DNA of 64,000 nucleotides from assembly GCA_029449245.1 (NCBI GenBank), contig JANATF010000006.1:62001-126000 (forward strand). The letters run 5' to 3'. The position numbers and the translations under genes were made by a program. The stretch comes from Mortierella alpina (taxonomy: Eukaryota; Mortierellomycota; Mortierellomycetes; Mortierellales; Mortierellaceae). Every line of letters starts with the position of its first letter. The first letter of the stretch is position 1. The notes beneath the pieces are model-generated. The model worked only from the letters and a program-made list of their open reading frames with translations. It ran no database searches and had not been told where the DNA came from. This document shows positions 24,468-36,647 of this stretch, piece after piece.

Positions 24468-25795
24468 TTACTTTTTGCTTCCACCGGCGCCGTAATTCAT
24501 GCGCTCCATTTCGCCCACGAACTCGGGGCTCTGGAACATGTGCTGGTCACCCATCTCATAGTCCATCATCAGAGAACGGTCACCTCCCAGTTTCCTGTGC
24601 TTTCCTGATCCCGAACCGGAACTGTCCTTCTTGATCTTTTCCAGGTCCTTTTCAAAGGCCTCCTTGGCTTTCTTTTCATTCTCGTAGTTGTCACGGACCT
24701 GACCCATTTTAGAGTTCAATGCCTGCAAAAGCGCCTCTGAAGTCTTTGTCCTATTGTCAGAGACGCAAATTCACAAAAGAGTGTGAGAAAATCGCATCTT
24801 TCGTTGGGGGGAGGGGTTTCAGTGCAGAGCTAAGGTGAGCGTCTTTCCAGACTTGCATGATCCAGACATATAGAAAAAGGCAACAGATCCAATTACCAGT
24901 CCTCCAGAACTCTGAGCATCACTTGGGCTTGGCCGGGACGTAGATCTCTGCCCATGGCTGAGTGGACTTCGACCAGCTTCAACTTTTGGTCCAGATTGGC
25001 GTTGATGATGTTTTGGTAGATGGCGTCCATGATCAAGTCCTCTAACTGGCGCACATTTGCAATCTCGAGGTATTCGAGCAGATGCTGATAGGGAATCGCC
25101 TATAAGACGGAGCAAAAACATGGCAACATGAGTACTCGCTGGTCGTGTGCTTCTTTTTTCAAATGTGAGTGTTCAAAACAGAGAGAGTGAAGCCATCCTT
25201 CCTTACTCTTGTTCGCTCCGAGAGCGTGACGATGGAGAGCTGCTGGAGCTTTGTCCGTTGGGCTTCTGTGATCTCGGGCAAGGAATCTTTGTTCTCTATT
25301 GAAGACGAAGGTCAAAACGGAGGTGTGAATTTTTCCGTGTCCGACCCCAGTCCTCCTTATGAAATCTTGAGGGTGCCCTTGAAGCCCTTACGTTGATAAT
25401 CCAGATAGGTGCCGAATGAGTAAATCTCGAGGAGTCTGTGGTAACGAGCATGCTCAGGATTCGACTGTAACTACAAGTATCAATGGATGCGTTAGGCATC
25501 AAAAGGGTGTGATGAGTTTGGACCAGGCGCTGGTATTTGACAAAGGCGAGGAAAGAGGAAAGCATCATAAAGAACTTTCATGGCTTACCTCCACTACATT
25601 GGGCATTTCGAGGAGCTCGCCAAAGACTAGCACGCCTGGCGCAGTCAGGACATCCTTGATGAGCTGGACACAGCCCACGCCTTTTGCGGATTTCGACAGA
25701 GCAAGGTAGGGCTCTAGACGCTGTCCAAAAAGCGACTTGTAGGACTCTCCGGAGGCAGGAGTCTCAGCTGTTCCTGCGGAAGTACTGGAGGCCAT
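24468..25795 (-). CDS. COP9 signalosome subunit 7 (PCI domain)
   Basis: Five exons on the minus strand (25795-25589, 25470-25392, 25295-25207, 25099-24897, 24750-24468) give 286 residues. The sequence follows the CSN7 pattern: an N-terminal helical segment with APGVLVFGELLEMPNV, then RLLEIYSFGTYLDYQ, LPEITEAQRTKLQQLSIVTLSERT, and the PCI winged-helix part AIPYQHLLEYLEIANVRQLEDLIMDAIY. After this come the short W-containing hinge and a charged C-terminal helix. CSN7 is a structural subunit of the CSN complex that removes NEDD8 from cullins in nucleus and cytosol. eIF3m is a related PCI protein, but the short length and the GELLEMPNV signature favour CSN7. The gene is divergent from the first P450. 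Confidence 0.9.
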
Positions 25796-26068
25796 GACTG
25801 ATATCTGTGTGTCGTGTGTGTAGTGCGCGCTTGCTGGTTGTGCTGGTGTGATTGTGTCTGAGGGTGAGCAGGCGAAGGCAGATGGCCCACTTGCTTTTTT
25901 AACTGCGGCGAATGTTTGGGAAGGAATGCGGATGGCTGCACAGCACAGGTGGGCTGGATCGAGTGGAATGCCTCGGTTGCGAAGCAGCAGCGGTGGGTCT
26001 GTCTGGTCCTTCTTGGTGTGCTAGTGGGTGTATCCTGAAGCTGTGGTCCTTGATCCGCGAGTGTGATG

Positions 26069-26088
26069 TGTCTGTCTGTCTGTCTGTC
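26069..26088 (+). repeat. (TCTG)n microsatellite
   Basis: About five TCTG units in the divergent CSN7/P450-1 space. Confidence 0.8.
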
Positions 26089-26617
26089 AGTGAACGAGTG
26101 CATGCGCTTGAATGAGAGTACGCGTTTTTTCATGGGTGGCCCGAGATGTTAAGGGGCCGCCAGCAACGTGGGATGGCCCACCCCCCTCGCGACGACTACG
26201 GGCGCAATGGCCACCTATCCGTTTCGTAGCGAGGTAAACGTCCTTGCCCGGTCAATGACAAGCCAGTACAGAGGCCCCCGCAGACTAGTGCCTTCAAAGT
26301 GTCCATGCCAATAGTCATGTGCTTTTACATGCAGTCGCCAGGATGCTACTAAAAAAAAAAAGAGATCACCAACATTCAGGTACCTGCTCATGAACACAAA
26401 CATTCCTGCGACCGCAATTCGCACTTGAAGCTGTCCGCTTGTGATAGTCTCGCCACGTAACCATGACACAAAGGATAATTATAACGCCAGCTTCATGTCA
26501 GCATAATTGCCTGTGAAAGGATATCATATCTTTGGTGCCTGTGCCGACCGCGTTCCGTGTAAATGACCCGAGCCGAGAGTGCGCAACGAATACCAAGAAC
26601 AGCGATCGAACACACGC

Positions 26618-26625
26618 TATATAAA
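26618..26625 (+). promoter_or_regulatory. TATA box of P450-1
   Basis: TATATAAA lies 67 bp before the P450-1 start codon, and the leader after it is pyrimidine-rich. This position fits a TATA-driven, regulated fungal gene. Confidence 0.6.
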
Positions 26626-26691
26626 CGCTCTTCGTCTCATCCTTTTCTTCCCTCTGTTTTGTGCATTACACAAACATTTTCGTCGATCACC

Positions 26692-28873
26692 ATGAATACG
26701 GCTGCAGGATACATCGCGCGCACATCCAGCGCTTCGCCAGCTTTCAAAATGTTTCTCAAGTCTCTCACTCGCAGAAATGCGTCCCGCGTCCTTGGCGCGT
26801 ACATCCTCTGGATCATCTTCAAGTACCGCAACACAGCCTATGGCACGAAGCCTCGCCATGATCTCAAGGGACCCAGAGGCTGGCCACTGATCGGAAATAT
26901 GATCCTCATGCTCATCACACCTCGAGACCAGATATCTCAGCAAAATGAGCGCCTTCATGACGAATACGGCACCACCTGGACGTTCAGCGTCCCCAAACTA
27001 GGGCGTGTGATCCAGTTCTGTGACCCGGACGTGTTGGATCATGTACTAAAGTCCAACTTTTGGGCTTACGAAAAAGGCCCTCTCCTTCAGGAGACGCTGA
27101 GTGATCTTTTGGGCTTGGGCATCTTTGGAGCCGATGGCGATCATTGGAGATGGCAGCGCAAGATGGCAAGCCATGTCTTCAACGTCAAAGCATTCCGAAA
27201 TGTAAGCAAGAGATAACAGCTCCTGTGGCGAACCCTCATGTGTGGCAAAGAGAGTTATGTGGGTTGTTCGGTCTGCTGACAATAGTTTTTTTTCTTGTGA
27301 TAGTACACAAGCAGCGTCTTTGTGAAGGAGAGCAACATTGTCGTCGAATATCTGGGAAGAATGGCAGATGAGGGACAGGTCGTGGATATGCAGAACATAT
27401 TCTATCTGTATACACTCGACTCCTTTGGCGAGTACGTCGAAACAGCCACGCGTTCGCGTCAAGACGAGAAGAGAAACGATGCGGACGTGAACATGTCTCT
27501 CACGCACACCTTTTTTTTTTTGTTTATTTTGTTAACCCAGAGTCTCGTTTGGACAAACCTTTGGCTGCCTAAACACGCCCGAGGAAGAGGTCGAGTTTGC
27601 AGCAGCTTTCGACCGTCTTAATACTATTGTCTTCAACCGGCTGTTTGAAGGCGCGTGGCAAATTCGTGAATGGGCCACAGGCGTGAACAAGCAGGTGGTG
27701 AAAGACAAAAAGACAGTGAACGACTTTGCGATGAACATTATCAAGAACCGTCGCATCAATGGCTATGACAAGCCCCAGAAAGATCTCTTGCAGCTCTTCA
27801 TGGACATGGATGGAGACGATGGCAAACCTCTTTCGGACGAGATGCTAAAGGACCTTGTTCTCAACTTTATCATGTAAAGTGTGCACCAAAAAAAAAAAAA
27901 AAACTCGAGTGTTGTAGCACGGCACCGAAACTAACATTCACCCTCATGCTTTCCTTCTTAGTGCGGGACGGGACACAACTGCACAAGCGCTCTCATGGAT
28001 GTTCTACCTGATGCACCGATCCATCTCTGACGCGAGCATTGTCCCAAAGCTGGTGAAAGAAATTGACGAAGTCCTTGAAGGAGGCGAGCCCACTTATGAA
28101 TCATACAAGAGAATGAAGTATTCGGAGGCGTGTCTCTACGAAGGTAAAGAACAAAATGAACGTGCTCGGTCTCTGAAGCAACGAGAGCCTGACAGACCCG
28201 TCTCTGCGTTTTTTTTTTTGCTGCTCTAGCTCTCCGCCTCTATCCCTCTGTACCTCGCAATCTCAAGGTTGCTGTTCAAGATGATGTTTGGCCAGGTAGA
28301 ACCCCCCCGGTAGCCGGAGAATGAGCGGATCTGTCATAAACAGAAACATGCACACCTAACACCACCGCTCTACTCCCACCATAGACGGCACCAAGGTGTA
28401 CAAAGGCGAGTTTGTGAGCTGGTCTTCGTGGACCATGGGCCGATCCACAAAAATTTGGGGCCCTGATGCAAAAGAGTACCTACCAGAGCGCTGGATGGTG
28501 GGCGAGAAGCCATCCGCGACAAAATTCCCTGGTTTCCATGCAGGACCTCGCACATGTAAGTTCGATGCTGCTATCGCAGTGGAGTGCAGACCTGCACACT
28601 CCAACGGTCCATGACCTTCATCTCCTTGTTCATTAACCTTAATCTCTCTCTCTACTGTACTCGTCTGCCTGGGTTGACAAAGGCCTTGGCCAGCAGTTTG
28701 CTACCATTGAGGCGGTAACCATCATGGGAATGCTCTTCCAAAAATTTACATTCGAGCTGGTTGATCCTCACACGGAGCCAGGCTATGTCCCTGGTCTGAC
28801 GTTGCCTATGGCGAAGGGCTTGCCCATGCGGATCAAGCGTCGTCCAGACGCCTTTCTCGCTGTCGCTGTTTGA
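26692..28873 (+). CDS. Cytochrome P450 monooxygenase, tandem copy 1
   Basis: Seven exons (26692-27201, 27304-27431, 27541-27873, 27962-28143, 28230-28295, 28385-28555, 28683-28873) give 526 residues. An N-terminal hydrophobic segment (about 37-50) anchors it to the ER. It has the Pro-rich hinge and PLIGN, C-helix [14 protein letters not shown]-helix [13 protein letters not shown]-helix EALR (ExxR), PERW, and heme loop [13 protein letters not shown] with Cys as axial ligand. The heme motif is split by the last intron before the Cys. The overall style resembles the CYP52/CYP86/CYP704 clan of fatty-acid and alkane hydroxylases. That assignment is an inference and the substrate is unknown. AATAAA is at 28898-28903. 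Its neighbour at 29585 is a close paralogue in the same orientation. Confidence 0.93.
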
Positions 28874-29584
28874 GGACCCAGGACTCTGCGAAAAACAAAT
28901 AAAGTATGGCACTGTAATTGCTCTTACGAACTAAAGGGTACAATAATAGTATCGGCCTGAGCGCGTACGTTGCTACCATGAGTGATCGATCGGAGGCAGC
29001 GCAATTGAAAACGTACTTACGGAAAGTGGGACGCGTGAGCGAGATACTCATTCTTCTCGGAAGTCCGATTCAACGCAAGGACCGAGGCTAGTGCGAGTCC
29101 TTGTCTCATGTGCAGCCAGTGTAGCGCACGGCGTGCCAAGGGAAGAGAAAGGGGTCAAGCGCCTTCGAGCTTCGCAGCACGTCAAAGAGAACATGGGGAC
29201 AAAGTAGATCGGAGGAACGGGTTCGCATGCAGAGCCAAAGGTCATCCAATGGTACAGCTACGAACACTAGAGAGAGAGCCTGCGACATACAGCGAGCCCG
29301 ACCGTCTGGATTCCCGAATGTTTTTTTTACCTTTTTGGTTTGCGAGGAACAGTTTATAGCGCTTGTGAATGAGAACAAACTCGGAGAAAACTTAAAAAGG
29401 GTACGTTGTCGTTCTCCGCACACGCTCATCCTTTAGCCTACTTCCACCTTTCACACCTCCACGCTCCTTCTCGCCTCCTTCTCTCTTTTATCTTCTTTCT
29501 CTCTTTTGCTCCTCTTACTGGCATACTCCTCCCTCCCCCTGCCGATATACCCCTCTGACCTCAAACCACACTTCCCCATCGACC
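28874..29584. other. Intergenic region between the P450 copies
   Basis: The region includes the P450-1 polyadenylation signal and a CT-rich leader (about 29440-29560) before P450-2. No gene is seen. Confidence 0.65.
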
Positions 29585-32500
29585 ATGAACGCCGTGATCC
29601 AGTCTTTCGCAGAGGCCGCAAAGTCCTCAACGGCTCTCAGTTTCATCCTCAGGAGCTTTGACCGATCCAATGCACCCAAGACGGCGCTCGGTCTGTACCT
29701 TCTCTACATCTTGCTCAAGTTCAGAGACAATTCGATCGGCACCCGCCGCGCTCCACTGCCCGGTCCTCGGGGTCTGCCACTCATAGGCAACTTGATCCTC
29801 TTTGTTCGCACGCCCATGAGCCAAATCTCTCAGCTCCACGACCGCTTCCACGAAAAGTACGGCTCCACATGGACCTTCACTATGACCGGCTTAGGCAGAA
29901 CCATCATGGTGAACGATCCAGCAGTCTTGGAGCACGTCCTAAAGACCAATTTCTGGGCTTACGAAAAAGGCCCCGTCCTGCGCGAGGCCATGGAGGATCT
30001 GTTGGGCGATGGTATCTTTGGTGCCGATGGCCACGTAAGTAGTATCTCGCTCTAATGCTCGGGCACAAGGCTCAGCTTGTTCGCGTTTTTTCCTCAGGGC
30101 ATAGTATCATGCAGCGTAGCTCACTAATCTGCGCTTGTTCTCTCGGACCTCCCTAACATTCGACCATCACCGCCATGGTATTTGCCTCCTGCAACCGACG
30201 CGCACCGTGAAAACCAACCGATTGCACACACAGCAATGGAAGTGGCAGCGAAAGATGGCCAGCCATATCTTCAACGTCAAGGCCTTCAGAGGTAATGTGT
30301 TGACATTCTGCCTTCGACTGCCAATTACGCAAACGACATTTGAATCGCATAATCCGGGCATGTCTGAGCAATGATGTTCTAATGCCATGCATTCATCCAT
30401 CCCGGTCCAACCATCGTTTTGCATCGGAAACTGCAGATTACACGAGCAATGTGTTTGTGCAAGAGTCCAAAGTCGTTTCGGACTACTTTGATACAGTTGC
30501 AGATAAAGGTGTTGCAGTCGACATCCACGACATCTTTCTCAAGTTCACGCTCGACAGCTTTGGCGAGTAAGTTGTGTGCACTTTACCACTTTGTATTCAC
30601 CCCTTTTCGACACTCCCCTTCAAGCTGCATGGTCGCTACAATCCGACCCGATCCACAAGCGCCGATCATCGATCGGAGGTCCCATATAGGCTTCAAAGTC
30701 ATTCGATCCCTATCTCTGTCATATGGGGGCCAAGCAACCATGTTTACCCCCATTCTCCTGCACTCATGCATCCACCGAGGCTAGGATGGGCTCACTTTCT
30801 GTACTCCTTTTTTTTTTTTTCTTCACCGTCCCCCATATACCTCTGGCTCTGTTTTAATATTTAATCTCATGTCTGTGGAGATACTAATGGCAGCTCTCAG
30901 GCCTGCCTGGTATTACATACTGAGCTGTGTGCCACAAAGAGAGCATCACTCCCGCTGTTGCACCAATGTGTGTGTGCATGCAACAAACACATACTAAATA
31001 CACAACACGTCTCGTGTTTTTTCTTCAACCTCCAGGATCTCCTTCGGCAAGTCCTTTGGGTGCTTGACCGACCCCGAGCAGGAGGTCGAGTTTGCTGCTG
31101 CATTCGATCGCCTCAATGCCACCGTCAGCGAGCGCCTCTTCCTCGGACCATGGAGGCTGATCGAATGGTTGACCGGAGTCGACAAGCAGGTCGCCAAAGA
31201 CAAGAAGATTGTCGTTGACTTTGCACTTGACATCATTCGCACCCGCCGTGCCAATGGCTTTCACAAGCCCCAGAAGGACCTCTTGCAGCTCTTTATGGAT
31301 CTCAAGGGTGATGATGGCGAGGTCCTCTCGGACGACATGTTGAAGGACAGCATCCTCAACTTTATTATGTAGGGTCCAAACTCGCTCTTTCTGACACCAT
31401 ATTGAATGGAAGGCAGAAAAAACGCTAACGCCCTTTTTTTTTTTTTGCATGATTCTTTCTCTGCAGCGCTGGACGCGATACTACAGCGCAGGCTCTTTCT
31501 TGGATGTTCTATCTCATGCACCGCGCGTCTGCAGACAAGAATATTGTCCGCAAACTGCAGGAGGAGATCAAGACCGTTCTTGGCGACGAAATGCCCACCT
31601 ACGAGTCCTCGAAGCACATGAAGTATGCCGAAGCATGGTACGTACAAACTATGACCCTCCATTTGTCGTTCAATTGCGACCGTTTTTTTTATGTTGGGGA
31701 TTGTCCTACACACTAACTTGGTTCGCCGTGTTCCTGCATCCTGCTTGGTCTTTCTCAGTCTCTATGAAGGTAAATCATGTTCCACAGGTGTTTGTTTTTT
31801 TTCCAGACGAATGTTCTGTTGCAGAAGTTGTGTGTTAACTAACAGGTTGTATATTTCAACCCTCCTTCATAGCTCTTCGTCTCTATCCCAGTATGCTACT
31901 TACGATCGGTTTGCAGAAAGAATGTCACTTCGGATATCTGCCTTGCAAAAGCGAAATATTAACTGCTTTCAACAATCTTCTCCTGAATCGACAAAGGTGT
32001 ACCAAGAAACATGAAGGTCTGCGTTGAAGACGATGTTCTCCCCAGTAAGTCATGAACTATCCTCGTTACTCCAAAAGCAGCCACGGCTATTGTACTGCGA
32101 ACCATTCGACTAAACAATAGGGGTTGTTTCCTCTCTCTTCTGATGATAATTTAGACGGCGTAGAAATCAAGAAGGGAGAGTTCTTCCAATGGTCCCCATG
32201 GACCATGGGGTAACGTGTTTTATTTGTTTATCGCTTGAACGGGTCTAGCATAGCGTATGGATCCAGCTGATGAACTAAAAATCTCTGGTATCTTCAAAAT
32301 GGTTGCCTTGTAGTCGCGACGCCAAGATCTGGGGTCCAGACGCCAAGGAGTTCAAGCCCGAGCGCTGGCTCGACACTGACAAGAGCTCGCCCACAAAGTT
32401 CCCTGCATTCCATGCTGGCCCTCGTACTTGTAAGTCCATTTTTTTTTGCACTGTCGATCCCACGGAGTCACCCACTCAGCTTTCAAACAATTGTGAAAGT

Positions 32501-32740
32501 CGCCTGACGCGCTCTCTGTATTCTCTGGTACTCTCACCACCTTCCTCATAACCAACAGGCCTTGGTCAACAGTTTGCTACCATTGAGGCCATCACGATCA
32601 TGTCGCTGCTGTTCAAGCGTTTCGATTTTGAGCTGGTGGATCCCATTAACGAGCCTCAGTATGGCGCAGGCTTGACCCTGCCAATTGCAAAGGGCTTGCC
32701 CATCCGCGTCCATCGACGCGATGCTTCTGTTGTCGTCTAG
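29585..32740 (+). CDS. Cytochrome P450 monooxygenase, tandem copy 2 (11 exons)
   Basis: Exons are 29585-30034, 30234-30291, 30437-30566, 31036-31368, 31467-31637, 31759-31769, 31873-31890, 31997-32044, 32155-32209, 32314-32429 and 32559-32740, giving 523 residues. It shares the hallmarks of copy 1: [42 protein letters not shown] and [13 protein letters not shown]. It carries four introns that copy 1 lacks and has an 11-nt micro-exon encoding part of CLYE. Every junction restores the frame and the protein aligns throughout with copy 1, so the model is well supported despite the tiny exons. It is probably ER-anchored by a hydrophobic N-terminal segment. Likely chemistry is the same class as copy 1; the substrate is unknown. 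AATAAA is at 32810-32815. Confidence 0.92.
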
Positions 32741-33504
32741 GAACAACTCGTCTCTAAGCTAGCGTTGGACTCTAACGAGACTAGCAAGTTCACGCATAAT
32801 ATCGATATAAATAAATTGACATACGACAGAACACCCCCTTTGAGTTCCTCAATGTCGCACCCCTGAAATCAATGGTCGCTCAAGGATGGATTCGCGTCAA
32901 CCCCTCACGCACTCGTTCTGGCGCGCCGGCTAACGAAAGGAAAAGCAAAAAAAAAAGGGCATGGCTCAAACATGGAGAGCAAAGAGCCAGGAATAGTGAG
33001 GAAGAAAAGGATGAAGGGGGGAAGGAGAGAGGTCGATGCTAACAGGACTTTTTGTGAAGAATGTGCTTTTCATCCTTCACAACATCAAAAGTTTCCTTTT
33101 TTTCAATGCACTCGTACCCCTTGCCGTGAGGTTCAAGCGGACAAAGGCCTATTTCGGTGAAAAAAGTCCACAGGGGACAGAAAAATCTAAGGCAAGGAAA
33201 AAAAGACTGCCAGACGGGTGTAGGGAGGGCAGGAGGAGTACAACTGCACGGCGAAAGTAATTGTGAGGAGAAAGAGATGCGGGTGAGAAGGTGAAGGGGA
33301 CACAGAAGGGGCCTCGATCAGGATGAAGCACACGGATGAACTAAGAGTAGAGAGGTCGAGAAAGAACGCAAACGGTTGATATAAAGAGCTGCTCGCTCCT
33401 TCAGTTGCACATTTTTTTCACTCATCCTCTCCATCTCTAGCCAGTTCTCACACTCGAAGGTGCTTCAACCTTTTCCTCACTCACTCAACGCTTAATATCC
33501 AGCC
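32741..33504. other. Intergenic region upstream of the small secreted protein gene
   Basis: Purine-rich stretches (about 32935-33260) and a TATA box occur here. ORFs in it are low-complexity and no gene is called. Confidence 0.6.
33380..33385 (+). promoter_or_regulatory. TATA box of small secreted protein gene
   Basis: TATAAA lies 120 bp before the ATG at 33505, with a CT-rich leader between them. Confidence 0.55.
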
Positions 33505-33908
33505 ATGAAGCGCTCCTACGCCATCCTTCTCGCCGCCATCGCTGCTTTGGCCTTGGTCTCGACCACATGCGCTGTCCCGAGTAAGTTTGCGGGCTGCTTC
33601 CACATAAGGATATCCTTGAAGGCGCGCACTCTCCTGGATATCAAGACTAATCCTTGTTTTCTATGTCTTTGACAGTGCCGGATGACAATGATCCTGCCCA
33701 AGGTGTTACGGCACCAGAAACTGACACTCGCAATTTTGACTGCAGGCGAGAGGCGGACGCCGAGCGTGTCAAGTGCATGAGCAAGCTGCAAGCAAAAGCA
33801 TTGCGCCAGGGTACCGAATTGCCCAACGATTACGCTCAAGGGTGTCAGGACGACTACGTACAAGAGATCGGAGAATGCGATTACGATTACCCGACCGGCT
33901 CGTCCTAG
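33505..33908 (+). CDS. Small secreted protein, four-cysteine
   Basis: Two exons (33505-33580, 33676-33908) encode 102 residues. The first 22 or so residues are a clear signal peptide: a basic MKRS start, a hydrophobic core rich in Leu/Ala/Ile, and a likely cleavage near TCA|VP. The mature part is acidic with four Cys (in DC, KC, GC and EC contexts), enough for two disulphides, and ends in a Tyr/Asp-rich tail. I do not recognise a family. It could be an effector-like or cell-wall-associated secreted protein, but nothing in the sequence proves a role. The TATA box suggests regulated expression. Confidence 0.75.
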
Positions 33909-33974
33909 TTTGAGCTCTATGTCCTGAGAACATTTGAAAAATACATATATATTTTTTTTCTATTCTACAGCAAC

Positions 33975-36647
33975 TTAACTTTCCATATCTCCACTCGGCG
34001 ACGAATTCCGCGCCTTGGGGAGCGCGAACGCCATCTTGATTGCGTTCAGCGCCTGAAGCTTGGGCTGACTCGGTTTCGTACCATTCAGCAAGGAGCCCGA
34101 GCCACTAGCTTGGGCACGCGCCTTGTTTGCCCCAAAGTGAAGTCCTGTCCCTGGAGCAGACGATAGTTCAGATCCAGGGCCATTCAGAATATCTCCTAGT
34201 TCCTGCAGTCCTTTGCCCGTCAGCAGCTTGCGCTTCTTTTTGACCGCTGTTACCGTCACTGTTGTCGTAGATGCCGTCGTTGACGTCGTTGCTGTTGTGG
34301 TCGTTGCAGGCGGTATATCTTTCGCGGCGACTGCGCTAGAGGCGGACATGGCTTCTGAAGGCGTACCAGGTGTCGCTTCGGTTGGGGTATTTGGGGATGC
34401 AAGAGAGTCCATGGGTGCAGACGATGTGGCAGGTGAAGTGACGTTAACAGTTGCCGGCTCAGTCGGGGTTGACCGTTTCTTGTTGGATGTCGAAGCGGAT
34501 ACCTTCTTGGCGCTTGGTTCCGTGGCGGCAGGACTAGCAGCTCTCTTCACGGCTCCTCTGCCTCGGCTCTTGATCAGCTCTGGTTCAAAGTCCGAGTCCG
34601 AGTCCTCCTCACTCAACTGTGTCTTGGTTGCTGATGACTTTTTGGCGCTAGGCCGCACTGGCGATCCTGATGGGGTATCTTTTTCTCGCACAGACTCCAG
34701 GCCATTACTGCCAGGGCTGGTCATTTCGGATGCGGATGGTGGTTTTGAAGGACTGCCAGCAACGGGCTCGGTTCCTGATCCTTCTTTGGTATTGTGAGCG
34801 GCGTCCTGCATTTCCTCATCCTCTCCAGACTCGTTGTCGTTATTGTCTTCGTCTTCGCCTTCATCGTCGTCCTCATCGTCCTCAGAACCATCCTCATCGT
34901 CCTCGTCGCTGGTAGAATCCACATGGTAGCTGATCGGCTTGGTCGTCGTCGCTCGCTTTGCTCTCTGATTGCGTGGAGGCGGTGCTGATGGCGCGTCTGT
35001 CTTTTCCTCCGTATCCACATCCATAGCGACATCGTCGGCGATTGGCCTGCTGGCTGGTTTCTTAGGCGCAGCAGGGCGTCGGCCAGGCTTCTATTGAGGC
35101 GGAGCCAAAGTGAAAACAAGAGTGTCAGAGGATAGGCCTAGATGCCATGGACAAATAAGGGAAATGAAACAAGGGAGCATCACCACCGCCGTTCTTCCTT
35201 CTCGCCCTGTCTCGTCAAAGTGCATATAAAAGATATGAGCAGCACAGATGAGGGACTTGCCTTTTTTTCGTCCGCCTGAGCTTGAGTCGTCCTGAAGTGA
35301 TCCATCACTTCCACAAGTTTGGCTTTCAGGGCGTCGACCTTCTTTTCCAGTTTGAGCTTCTCCAGTTCCAGTTTCTTGACGGCAGGGCTGCTCGGACCAC
35401 CCGCGCTGGAACGATCACTCTCCAAGGCGGCGACTCTGCTCTGCAGGGTGGTGCACTGGTCGACCAATTGATGCTTTTCCAACGTCCATTCTGGCGGCGC
35501 TGTTTTCTGGAGACTGAGCGACGTTGTTTTGACCTTGAGTGACGCGATCTGATCCATAAATCCTCGTTTCTCCTTATCCCAGGATGCCCTCTCGCTCTTG
35601 AGACTGTCCCGCAGCCGTGTTCTGTCCTGTTCCCAATCCAGTACCTGCTTACCGCCGTCTGTGCTAGAGTTGACTAGTTTCGTCTGAGTATTCGAGTAAA
35701 AAAGTAACAGAGAGTTAGTACCTCGCTACCCTGTTCCAGCATGGTCAGCGAAGTATGGGTTCACCACGGTGCTTTACTTTGAGAGAATCGATCTCTGCCA
35801 GGAACTCTGCCTTTTCGGTTTCCCACCGAGTCTTTTGGTCGACGAGTGCAGTCTTGATAGCGGTTGAGGCGTCTGTTGCCTTGGCGAGATCGTCGACCAG
35901 CTTGGCATTCGACTCTTGGGCTTTGTACAGCTTTTGAACGTGTTCCTCCTGCGACTGTCTCATGGTCGATATTCTGAGCCATGCCTCCTTTAGCTGTGAT
36001 GACAGCAGTCTTGCCTCGTCCTAGAATGAAACAGCGAAGGGCAGTGTCAGTAGGAGAGACACAACAATCGTGCATTGTACAAACGGTTTTCCTTGAAACC
36101 AGTGCAAGCCAACGCTGTTTACCAAGACTGCCGAGTCGCCCACAATCTCCAGGGCCAGTGTGTCCCGCTCATCAACAATCGTTGCTATTGAGTCAAAATT
36201 ACAAGTTGCAAATCATAAAAATAACCCCCCATAGGTTGTGTGGTTAGACGGGTAGGAGTGGATCATAAGTCGAGACTTTTGCACAAATGCGTGGTTTCCC
36301 ATGTTGGGTTGCTGGCTGGCATGTCGTGGTCGCTGTCCACACTTACAGAGTTCGATTTCGAGCTTGCGCGCCTTTTCTTTCAGATCCATGTTCTCCTTGG
36401 ATGCCATGCTAGCACTGAGTCGGGCGTTGGCTTCGAGATACTGGGCACGTTCCTCGAGCTGCGTAACCCGATGGTCGGCTCGTTCTTTTGCCTCGGCGAG
36501 TTCCTCAAGCTCGTCGCGGAGTTGCTGTATGGTTCTTGTGTCTTGCAGATTGGTATGGGGAGCGAGAGGAACAGGAACAGCAAGCTCGACTGCGGCAGAG
36601 CTCTGCCGCGTGGAGCGAGATGCTCGCGTGGCAGCAGACTTGCCCAT
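33975..36647 (-). CDS. Coiled-coil protein with acidic disordered C-terminal half, unrecognised
   Basis: Five exons on the minus strand (36647-36347, 36184-36123, 36020-35778, 35683-35261, 35090-33975) give 714 residues. Intron 4 uses a GC donor (AAG|GCAAGT). Residues 1-40 are basic and Ser-rich. About 45-340 are heptad-rich coiled coil, interrupted once by a Pro/Ser linker. The last 370 residues are disordered: Asp/Glu runs, then Ser/Thr/Pro/Lys-rich sequence with basic KKRK-type patches that could be nuclear localisation signals. The C-terminal 50 residues contain a conserved-looking helix (LQALNAIKMAFALPKAR). This pattern suits a nuclear or cytoskeletal scaffold such as a kinetochore, spindle or chromatin protein, but I do not recognise a family. 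It is divergent from the GRP94 gene. Confidence 0.75.

Larger units (their letters stand above)
25796..26691. other. Divergent promoter region, CSN7 / P450-1
   Basis: About 0.9 kb lies between the CSN7 and P450-1 starts. It contains a (TCTG)n microsatellite at 26069-26088. No gene is seen apart from the TATA box described separately. Confidence 0.65.

Noticed and set aside
24468-25795. eIF3m instead of CSN7
   Set aside because: Length of 286 residues and the GELLEMPNV region match CSN7 better.
34213-34797. 194-codon ORF antisense to the coiled-coil gene
   Set aside because: Shadow of Ser/Thr/Pro-rich coding; no own signals.
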